From contig CAKVCS010000023.1 of the NCBI GenBank assembly GCA_934725785.1, forward strand, positions 1 to 11,476: a stretch of DNA of 11,476 bases, read 5' to 3'. The translations under genes were made by a program, and so were the position numbers. Below the pieces are notes generated by a model. That model made no database searches and was not told the DNA's origin. It saw only the letters and a program-made list of their open reading frames with translations. The DNA comes from an uncultured Bacteroidales bacterium. Lineage in GTDB: Bacteria; Bacteroidota; Bacteroidia; Bacteroidales; Marinilabiliaceae. Shown in pieces: positions 1-5,606 of the stretch (positions are counted from its first letter, which is position 1; each line of letters starts with the position of its first letter).

Positions 1-11
1 TTGCCACTCAT
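1..11 (-). CDS. Possible start of the next gene, cut by window edge
   Basis: An ATG on the minus strand at 11-9 begins 16 bases after the stop codon of the Sau3AI-like endonuclease, preceded by a purine-rich AGAAGAG. Only M-S-G can be read before the window ends, so no product can be named. Restriction endonucleases of this family normally sit next to a DNA methyltransferase for GATC, and none is seen upstream (the gene on that side is GH43), so this position is the obvious place for it. That is inference from context only. Confidence 0.25.
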
Positions 12-27
12 TTCAGTCTCTTCTATT

Positions 28-1440
28 TTATAATTCATTTTCTATGATGTTCTTTACGTATTTCTGATTAAACCAATAACAATATTTCTTGACCATACCT
101 CCATTCGGATTCTCTGTCATGTCATCTGCAACCCTTGCTTTCGGACGGACATGGAAGTTCTTGTCATCTTTTGCACTCCAAAAATATTGTGGAGCAATGT
201 GATTGTCCAACACATTTTGCCGTATGTTGTCCCAATATTGTTGAGCCACTTGCAGGTCTTCTTGAGGCATCGTCCAAAATGCGACCTTTTCCAATTTAAA
301 CTCTGACTCTGTATTTCCATTGGGCAATTGCAGCACATTGTCTGTCTCACGGAATATGACGAACAGAAAACGATTGGTGAAAAGTTCGTATAATCTTGAA
401 TCCGTCCATTCATCGCAATCGAAAACTTCTTGATAATCTATGTTCTCGAAAGACATAGCTTCCTTGATGCTCCCTGTTTTCTTTATTCGGACTGTTTTCA
501 TCGTTAAGCCAGACTTCTCAAACTCTTCCGACTTATTAACATTGTTCACATTTCCATTACCTGCTATCGTGTTGGAAATGATAAAGTACTTGGACTTCGA
601 ACTGGGTGGCTCGATGTTGAGCATATCGCATATCTGTCGATAGGTTTTACCGCAATATTTCTTGAATCTGCTTAACAATATGTCATCAACAGTATTCTTG
701 CTCAAATCCTCTACTGAGAACATTGCTTCCATTGCAGGTCGCGGAAGTTCATAATTGCAATATGCACCATCAACATTATTCTTCTTGATCTCGTCAAGCA
801 CGATGCGCATATACGCAGTTTTTAAACTCCACGCACGGCGAGGTGCACAATGTTCGTTATTGTGTTGGGGCATGAGAGAATCACCCTTTTGTCCCTTTCG
901 GCAAGCACCAAGATACATCGTGTCACCCTCAGATAAAGTATGCGCTTGTCCGTTTTTTATCTTTGTGATGATAATGTCATAATCCTTGCGGATAATCAAT
1001 AAGTCTTTCTCTGGAATCTTCCACAAAACAGCAAAAAGAAACTGCAAGTCGAGTTTGGAAACCTTAGGATTATGCAAATAGAACATAATGAGCATAATCA
1101 AGCATTTCTGATAAAAATGGGATTCCTCAAAAGACTTGTTCCAATCTGCCGTATAATTTATCACACTGCAAACAAGTCTTTCTTTTATCAACAACTCTTC
1201 CTTTGCTGATTTCTTCAACGGAGTACACTTCAACTCGGCATTAACGAAAGCGAAATCTGCCTCTTGTCGTGAATTGAGGTCGTACTTGAAGAAAAGTTCT
1301 TCCACCAATTGCCCCAAACTGCCCTTGCCCTTATGTACTTCGGCATTGGGTGCAAAATCTCGCAAACACTTATTGATTAACTGCTTGCTATAATTGAATA
1401 TTGACGAAATGTCATTTTCTCTGTAAAGTACATTCCCCAT
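28..1440 (-). CDS. Sau3AI/MutH-family type II restriction endonuclease
   Basis: Probable cytoplasmic restriction endonuclease of the Sau3AI family, whose known members cut DNA at GATC. Numbering from the ATG at 1440 (470 aa), the N-terminal half has the MutH-type catalytic pattern: GSLGQLVEE (E47/E48), then D62 and ELK (E69, K71), i.e. E...D-X(n)-E-X-K. The C-terminal half, about residues 250-420, looks like the second MutH-like domain of Sau3AI, with EFEKSGLTMKTVRI, FLFVIF and FWTMPQEDL and no second catalytic set that I can see. Total length is close to Sau3AI (about 490 aa). A GTG at 1452 is an alternative start, but the likely promoter would leave it almost no leader, so the ATG is preferred. 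The gene is much AT-richer than its neighbours, suggesting horizontal acquisition. The frame is intact. Family assignment is confident; actual GATC specificity is inferred. Confidence 0.88.
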   Translation of the reverse strand: MGNVLYRENDISSIFNYSKQLINKCLRDFAPNAEVHKGKGSLGQLVEELFFKYDLNSRQEADFAFVNAELKCTPLKKSAKEELLIKERLVCSVINYTADWNKSFEESHFYQKCLIMLIMFYLHNPKVSKLDLQFLFAVLWKIPEKDLLIIRKDYDIIITKIKNGQAHTLSEGDTMYLGACRKGQKGDSLMPQHNNEHCAPRRAWSLKTAYMRIVLDEIKKNNVDGAYCNYELPRPAMEAMFSVEDLSKNTVDDILLSRFKKYCGKTYRQICDMLNIEPPSSKSKYFIISNTIAGNGNVNNVNKSEEFEKSGLTMKTVRIKKTGSIKEAMSFENIDYQEVFDCDEWTDSRLYELFTNRFLFVIFRETDNVLQLPNGNTESEFKLEKVAFWTMPQEDLQVAQQYWDNIRQNVLDNHIAPQYFWSAKDDKNFHVRPKARVADDMTENPNGGMVKKYCYWFNQKYVKNIIENEL

Positions 1441-1462
1441 ACGTTGATTCACCCAATCATTT

Positions 1463-1492
1463 CAAATTAAAACATCTGCGAAATTAATCAAT
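1463..1492 (-). promoter_or_regulatory. Candidate promoter of the restriction endonuclease
   Basis: On the minus strand TTAATTTG (1470-1463) differs by one base from the Bacteroidetes -7 consensus TAnnTTTG, and ATTG (1492-1489) lies 18 bases upstream as a possible -33 element. Transcription would start near 1456, about 16 bases before the ATG at 1440 and only a few before the GTG at 1452. It lies just beyond the GH43 terminator. Motif match only. Confidence 0.4.
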
Positions 1493-1502
1493 GTCCCCGC
1501 CC

Positions 1503-1529
1503 CCATCGGCCGAAAAAAAAGGCCGATGG
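1503..1529. repeat. 9-bp inverted repeat overlapping the GH43 terminator
   Basis: CCATCGGCC (1503-1511) and GGCCGATGG (1521-1529) are perfect inverted copies separated by GAAAAAAAA. The right arm is shared with the terminator stem at 1521-1557, so the two hairpins exclude each other. In minus-strand RNA this hairpin would put the U-tract in its loop. It may be just the mirrored half of a terminator or an alternative fold. Confidence 0.6.
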
Positions 1530-1557
1530 CGACCGGCAAACGGCCACGCCATCGACC
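1512..1557 (-). terminator. Intrinsic terminator of the GH43 gene
   Basis: On the minus strand, 21 bases after the GH43 stop, GGTCGATGGCG (1557-1547) pairs with CGCCATCGGCC (1531-1521) as an 11-bp stem with one G-U pair and a 15-base loop. It is followed immediately by eight T residues (1520-1513). This is a textbook Rho-independent terminator and separates GH43 from the endonuclease promoter. Confidence 0.88.
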
Positions 1558-1578
1558 CCAAAGAGAAAAGCTATGACC

Positions 1579-3180
1579 TCACTCGGCCTCGAAGCCGATT
1601 GTTGAGACCGTGCAGACGGACTTGCCCCTCTCGGCGGTGTGGAAGACGAGGAAGATGGCGTGCTTGCCGCCCATGTGAGAAAGGGCATTGACGGGCATTG
1701 ACACCGTCAACTCCCTACGCGGCGCCGACGCGCTGAGCGCCAATGAAGCCACACGCCGGCCCCTCTTGACGTCGGGAGCGTCGGCGTAGACGTCAATGGT
1801 GCCGTCGACACCCTCGGGGATACACGTCAGGCGCAGGGTTAGATTGCGCAAGCCGCTGGTCTTCGAAAAGTTGAAATATTTGTATCCTACCACCGAGCCG
1901 TCGGTGTTGTTCACCATTGGGCACTTGTTGAAGTCAAGAGAGTAGGGGTCGCCCTGGCCGTCATAGGCGGAGCGGACCGCGCGGGTGTGCGAGCCGGGGT
2001 ATATCATGCTCGGGTACTCCTGTCGCATGGGCTCGGGGTTCGTGTAGTAGCAGGCTATGCCGGCGGGGTAGGTGCGCAACGGGTCGAGACCACCTGTGGC
2101 GAAGCCTTCGGAGGTGTACTCTGCCTCGGATATGAAGACACGGCCCTTGGCGCCCTCGGAGACGGAGACCCTGACAGGTGCGACCATGGCCTGGCGCGAG
2201 AACTCCGTAGTGTCGGCCTGCCGGTGGTAGAAGACGTACCACTGGTCCTTAATCTGGGCGAGGCTGCCGTGCGTGTTGCCGAAGAAGGTTGCCGTGGCGC
2301 GCATCCTGCCGCCCTTATCGGCCTCCTTGCCACGGCCGTCGATTATGGTGCCGCCATAGGTGAAGGGGCCGAGCGGCGAGCTGGAGTATGCGTAGGCCAG
2401 GGTGTAGTTGGTGGAAGGTAGACCCCACTCGCCATCGTTCGTGACGCGGCTGTATATCAATACGTACTTGTCTTTAATCTTTCGCATTGACGAGGCCTCG
2501 AAGAAACGGAACTCCTTGTCCTGCTCGCAGCCGGGTATGAGGTTCTCAACGACCTGGCTGCCAGGCTTGACGGTGGCCATGGTTGCAGTGTCGAGCTCGG
2601 CGGCGAAAGACTGCTTGAAGCCCCAATATCCATAGACTCGCCCGTCGTCGTCGACGAAGACGGCGGGGTCGAAGCGGAGGACGCCCTCAGTCTCCGTAGG
2701 GTTCGAGGCGCTCCAGTTGCAGACCTCGAACGGCCCGTCGGGCCTGTAGCTCTTGGCCACCATGCCCTGCCGGCCCCATGCCTGGTTGTTTGGGTAAAGG
2801 TAGTAGGCCACGCGTCCGTCGGCCTCGCGGCGGCACGCCACGTCGGGGGCGTAGAGGACGTCGCCGACGCTGTCCGGATAGAGCCAACGGCCATCACGGT
2901 CGCGGCGAGAGGTGAAGATTACCCCGTCGCGACGCCACGAGTCGAGCGAGTCGACCGAGGCAGACCACACCACGAGGTCGCGGCCGCAATACATCGTCTC
3001 CTCAATGTCGTGAGAGCCATAGACGTAGACACGGTAGTGGCCAGGACGGTCGGGGTCCTCGAACACGTATGGCTCACCGTCCGGCGTGAACTCCCAAAGG
3101 GGCAGGTATGGGTTAACCGCCAAAGCGCAAGACGACGCAAGAGCCAAGGCCGAAAATATGAGGGACTTGAAGGGCTTCAT
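1579..3180 (-). CDS. Secreted glycoside hydrolase family 43 enzyme with C-terminal CBM6-like domain
   Basis: Five-bladed beta-propeller glycosidase of family GH43, which mostly acts on arabinofuranosyl, xylosyl or galactofuranosyl links. The preferred start, ATG at 3180, gives 533 aa with a signal peptide MKPFKSLIFSALALASSCAL ending near ALA, likely SPase I since ASSC is a poor lipobox. Expected catalytic residues are present: D34 in TPDGEP (base), D171 in RFDPAVFVDDDG (pKa modulator) and E228 in FFEASS (acid); NTHGS near H304 matches the conserved propeller histidine. Residues from about 400 to 533 form a putative CBM6-like beta-sandwich, ending in a pattern like AIFLVFHT...VSTIGFE. An upstream in-frame start at 3225 would spoil the signal peptide. 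It has its own promoter and terminator, so it is not part of the glucan operon. Family confident; substrate cannot be read from sequence. Confidence 0.9.
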   Translation of the reverse strand: MKPFKSLIFSALALASSCALAVNPYLPLWEFTPDGEPYVFEDPDRPGHYRVYVYGSHDIEETMYCGRDLVVWSASVDSLDSWRRDGVIFTSRRDRDGRWLYPDSVGDVLYAPDVACRREADGRVAYYLYPNNQAWGRQGMVAKSYRPDGPFEVCNWSASNPTETEGVLRFDPAVFVDDDGRVYGYWGFKQSFAAELDTATMATVKPGSQVVENLIPGCEQDKEFRFFEASSMRKIKDKYVLIYSRVTNDGEWGLPSTNYTLAYAYSSSPLGPFTYGGTIIDGRGKEADKGGRMRATATFFGNTHGSLAQIKDQWYVFYHRQADTTEFSRQAMVAPVRVSVSEGAKGRVFISEAEYTSEGFATGGLDPLRTYPAGIACYYTNPEPMRQEYPSMIYPGSHTRAVRSAYDGQGDPYSLDFNKCPMVNNTDGSVVGYKYFNFSKTSGLRNLTLRLTCIPEGVDGTIDVYADAPDVKRGRRVASLALSASAPRRELTVSMPVNALSHMGGKHAIFLVFHTAERGKSVCTVSTIGFEAE

Positions 3181-3213
3181 TCTTCTAAAGGTTAAAAAGT
3201 TCTGCATTGCCAG

Positions 3214-3221
3214 CAAAAATA
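3214..3221 (-). promoter_or_regulatory. Candidate -7 promoter element of GH43
   Basis: TATTTTTG on the minus strand (3221-3214) is an exact TAnnTTTG match. Transcription would begin near 3207, leaving a leader of about 27 bases before the ATG at 3180. No convincing -33 TTTG was found at the usual spacing. This start position also argues against the in-frame start at 3225, which would lie upstream of the transcript. Confidence 0.5.
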
Positions 3222-3358
3222 ACAATAAACTTGACAGTTAAGCGCACAGCAAGAGTCGTCGGAGAGGCGCGCACAACCTCAAGGCGTAAGAACATGCGCA
3301 ATGCGCCGCACGTCCGGCAACTTCTTTTGAGATTCTCAATAAAAGAGAGGGCAAAAGG

Positions 3359-3598
3359 ATGGAAATGACAGAGAGGACTCCAGAGACCGACAGACTGGCA
3401 TTCACAGTGCTGGCTATAGAGGCCTCCGCACGGAAGATGGGCATCACACCCAGAGAGATGAGACGCAGGCTGGTAAGGACGGGCTGATGAAAAAACTGAT
3501 AGAGGATTGCTACGAGACCATTGCACACGGAGAGTAGCGAAGCCGCGGCAGCAGACGTGATTGAGGCACTGAAGAACTGGGAGAACAAAGGTCTATGA
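3359..3598 (+). pseudogene. DUF3791-family gene with two compensating frameshifts
   Basis: Small DUF3791-like gene, first of the cassette. From ATG 3359 the frame reads LAFTVLAIEASARKMGITP then RRRLVRTG and stops at TGA 3485-3487. The homologous continuation KKLIEDCYETI lies in another frame starting at 3490, and the end, HTES...DVIEALKNWENKGL, returns to the first frame and stops at 3596-3598. Restoring one missing base near 3485 and removing one extra G near 3528 gives a 79-aa protein of normal family length; the net change is zero. The stop overlaps the start of the next gene (ATGA), as expected of a translationally coupled pair. As written it yields only a 42-aa fragment and perhaps a 16-aa one (ATG 3487). 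Either a genuinely broken candidate antitoxin or two sequencing errors. Family membership is from remembered family pattern. Confidence 0.75.
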
Positions 3599-4080
3599 AA
3601 ATAGAGACGCTATATCACGGATCGACAAGCATAGGCCGCCATCCGCAGGCGGGCAAGTGGCGCAAGGGTCTTGACTTCGGCCCCGGCTTCTACCTTACGC
3701 CTATGCGTGGGCAAGCACGACAGTGGGCCATAAGGGTGAAGACAATACGGGCGACTATGAACTCGGTAGTAAACAAATACAAGCTGGTGAGGCTCGATAG
3801 ACATAGAATCAGACGCTTCGATGCCTATGACGAGGACTGGCTGGGGTTCTTAGTGCAGAGCAGGATGGGGCAAAAGCCATGGGCCGGATACGACATAGTG
3901 GAGGGCGACGTGGCTGACGACAGGGTGATTGACTCCATTGAGGCGTACGTAAATGGCTACTCGACACTGGAACTCACTCTTAGTAAGCTCTCTTTCCACA
4001 AACCGAACTGGCAAGTTTGCATCCTCAACCGAGATGTCATAGACGACTGCCTGACATACGTCGGACATATGAAAGTTTAA
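3595..4080 (+). CDS. DUF3990 protein, ADP-ribosyltransferase-fold (putative toxin)
   Basis: Protein of 161 aa with the DUF3990 pattern: LYHGS (H8), KGLDFGPGFYLT (Y33), QARQWA, YDIVEGDVADDRV (about 99-111) and NWQVC (Q140). His in YHGS, Tyr in GFYLT and a late polar residue correspond to the H-Y-[EDQ] triad of ART enzymes that use NAD+, so a modifying enzyme is likely; its target is unknown. No signal peptide, so it acts in the cytoplasm unless exported by unusual means. Its ATG overlaps the stop of the upstream DUF3791 frame by 4 bases, and a second DUF3791-like gene starts 12 bases downstream. This sandwich is a recurrent arrangement in Bacteroidetes and Firmicutes and resembles a toxin with flanking antitoxins, but that role is inference. 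The frame is intact although the upstream partner is broken. Confidence 0.82.
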   Translation: MKIETLYHGSTSIGRHPQAGKWRKGLDFGPGFYLTPMRGQARQWAIRVKTIRATMNSVVNKYKLVRLDRHRIRRFDAYDEDWLGFLVQSRMGQKPWAGYDIVEGDVADDRVIDSIEAYVNGYSTLELTLSKLSFHKPNWQVCILNRDVIDDCLTYVGHMKV

Positions 4081-4092
4081 CAATAACGACTT

Positions 4093-4299
4093 ATGCTCGA
4101 CTTCCTTTTGTGGAACAAGATGGCGAGGATTATAAAGCAACTTGCTGACACTCTCGGTGTAAGCACGGACCGCGCCCTGGAGATATTCTATGAGTCTCGG
4201 ACGTGTTCCCTCATGCACGACCAAAGCCTTGGCCTGCACCTGATGAGCGACACATACATAGTGGATGAGATATTGACCGAGCTCAGAGAGAAGGGGTAG
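4093..4299 (+). CDS. Second DUF3791-like small protein (putative antitoxin or partner)
   Basis: A 68-aa protein, probably cytoplasmic and helical, with the pattern WNKMARIIKQLADTLGVS, then LEIFYESRT, LGLHLMS and YIVDEILTEL. This matches the DUF3791-like partner often found downstream of DUF3990. ATG 4093 is preferred over the internal Met at 4120 because LDFLLWNK belongs to the conserved N-terminal part. It follows the ART gene by 12 bases, so is cotranscribed. Unlike the first DUF3791 gene it is uninterrupted; if either protein neutralises the ART, this is the only one intact. No biochemical function is known to me. Confidence 0.72.
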   Translation: MLDFLLWNKMARIIKQLADTLGVSTDRALEIFYESRTCSLMHDQSLGLHLMSDTYIVDEILTELREKG

Positions 4300-4323
4300 G
4301 CGTTAAGAATAATCAGCTAAATA

Positions 4324-4700
4324 TCAATTCTCCGACCACTTCTCAAACATACTGGGGCGGTACTCTCTAAGGCTTATCATATCGAAGTACATCTGCGAGA
4401 ACAGTTTGTCCGTCAGCACATAACGCCTAACGCCGCCACCCGACCGGGTCGTGGTTGACTTAAAGTAGTTACGTTTGATGGGAAGGACAACCATAGTGCT
4501 ATCGGTAAAGTCAAACTCATAACGAGTTTTTTCATAAAATCCATAACGATCCATCAGCCAGCGCCGGCGGATGTCCACAGAGTCGCCAGCCGCCAGATAG
4601 CTGTAAAGCTCGGTGTCTGGCGTGCTTATCTTGATCGAGAAGTCACGGCTCGTGGAGTTGACAACATACTCATGGCTCAGCCTGAAGGGCGGGACACCGA
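4324..4700 (-). pseudogene. Truncated second copy of the unknown lipoprotein gene
   Basis: This is a 5'-truncated paralogue of the lipoprotein gene at 4821-5606. About 112 residues align with roughly 14 differences (near 87% identity), from GVPPFRLSHEYVV through TTTRSGGGVRRY to MISLRE, after which the C-terminus differs (ends in KWSEN). The DNA of 4362-4700 matches 4853-5185 with 31 differences by hand count, about 91%. The signal peptide and first half are missing; the sequence jumps at 4700/4701 to the 3' end of a second protease-gene copy. An open frame continues to ATG 4749, but its first 15 or so residues are an out-of-frame reading of the protease fragment, so the 141-aa product is probably meaningless. 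Confidence 0.85.
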
Positions 4701-4785
4701 TTATCTCGCCATTGGTTCCATGTGGTGCAGCCCTTGAGGCATCGCTCAACTTCGGATAGTGTGAATATTTTTGAGGTGGGTTTTC
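4362..4785. repeat. Diverged duplicate of 4853-5185 joined to 5642-5727
   Basis: The segment corresponds collinearly to two parts of the neighbouring intact locus, with the equivalent of 456 bases (5186-5641) absent at the 4700/4701 junction. Order and orientation are conserved, so a tandem duplication of the protease-lipoprotein pair followed by deletions explains it. I saw no clear long repeat at the junction. Confidence 0.85.
4701..4785 (-). pseudogene. Remnant of the 3' end of a second metalloprotease lipoprotein gene
   Basis: 85 bases match 5642-5727, the region of the intact protease gene encoding HLKKFTLSEVERCLKGC and TTWNQWRDK. After a one-base insertion near 4768, about 20 codons match with four substitutions, all synonymous third-position changes (L, V, C and N codons). 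This suggests the second copy was once a working gene. Similarity fades beyond about 4785. Confidence 0.85.
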
Positions 4786-4820
4786 TCATGGAACCCAGGC
4801 TTCGCCGCACAAACTTCACG

Positions 4821-5606
4821 TCACTCCATGAACATGTCGGGATAATCCTCCCTTAGGCTTATCATGTCCGAGTACATCTGCGAGAGCAACTTGTCCGTCA
4901 ACTCATAACGCCTAACACCGCCACCCGACCGGGTCGTGGTTGACTTAAAGTAGTGACGTTGGACGGGAAAGACAACCATAGTGCTATCGGTAAAGTCAAA
5001 CTCGTAACGAGTTTTTTCATAAAATCCGTAACGCTCCATAAGCCAGCGCCGGGGGATGTCCACAGAGTCGCCAGCCGCCAGGTGGCTGTAAAACTCGGTG
5101 TCGGGCGTGCGTATCTTGAACGAGAAGTCGCGGCTTGTGGAATTGACAACATACTCATGGCTAAGCCTGAAGGGCGTGACTCCGAGCTTACGCATGGTGT
5201 CGGCGATTGCCGAAAGGTAGGACTCCGCGAAGTCTACTCTTATCTTAATGTCGGACCCACTATTCTCAAACTGGAAGACAGGCACCCCCCGCTCATTGCG
5301 AAACCTCACCTCTATAACGCTGTCCGCAAAACCCAAAAGGCAAGAAGACTCGTATTGCAGAGATGCTGAGTAGAACTCATAACGCACTTCCAACGAACAG
5401 CCAGGATCAATCGAACCGTCCTTGTTTCCATAGTAACCGAATATATCTGGTGAGCCATAGTAACCTATGGTCATATAAGACATGGTTGAGTTGCGAACGT
5501 CATAAGACTCTAATGGCTCGTTACAATCAGTACAAGATATCATAGCCATAAGACTACTTGCCGCCATCATACTTAGCCCAAGCGTCAAATACTTTGTCGA
5601 TTTCAT
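4821..5606 (-). CDS. Unknown lipoprotein, partner of the metalloprotease
   Basis: I do not recognise the family. From ATG 5606 the protein has 261 aa with signal peptide MKSTKYLTLGLSMMAASSLM and a lipobox-like MISC (C25), so it is probably an outer-membrane or periplasmic lipoprotein; more cysteines follow soon (CTDC). The middle is rich in Tyr, Gly and Ser; the C-terminal half, from GVTPFRLSH on, is the part duplicated downstream, with TTTRSGGGVRRYELTDK. ATG 5624 is an alternative start adding MEKGKR; 5606 is preferred because an AAGGG lies upstream and the signal peptide begins properly. The start lies inside the protease gene in another frame, a 53-base overlap (71 with the longer start), so the two genes are cotranscribed and probably translationally coupled. 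No catalytic motif seen. Confidence 0.8.
   Translation of the reverse strand: MKSTKYLTLGLSMMAASSLMAMISCTDCNEPLESYDVRNSTMSYMTIGYYGSPDIFGYYGNKDGSIDPGCSLEVRYEFYSASLQYESSCLLGFADSVIEVRFRNERGVPVFQFENSGSDIKIRVDFAESYLSAIADTMRKLGVTPFRLSHEYVVNSTSRDFSFKIRTPDTEFYSHLAAGDSVDIPRRWLMERYGFYEKTRYEFDFTDSTMVVFPVQRHYFKSTTTRSGGGVRRYELTDKLLSQMYSDMISLREDYPDMFME

Noticed and set aside
1987..2421. Long plus-strand open frame antisense to GH43
   Set aside because: Its protein is low-complexity Gly/Val/Ala-rich, with no motif; GC-rich codon bias of the real minus-strand gene creates it.
3112..3180. GH43 as a lipoprotein
   Set aside because: The only cysteine near the signal peptide end is in ASSC, which lacks a fitting residue at -3; ALA cleavage by SPase I fits better.
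3185..3588. Two overlapping minus-strand open frames of about 115 aa
   Set aside because: They oppose the DUF3791 reading and show no family motif. The ranges also cover the GH43 promoter.
28..4299. The endonuclease and ART cassette as one mobile element
   Set aside because: No integrase, transposase, tRNA, attachment repeats or terminal inverted repeats were seen, and GH43 with its own promoter and terminator lies between them.
4701..4749. N-terminus of the 141-aa open frame as a real protein start
   Set aside because: These codons are an out-of-frame reading of the duplicated protease 3' end, so the start is accidental.
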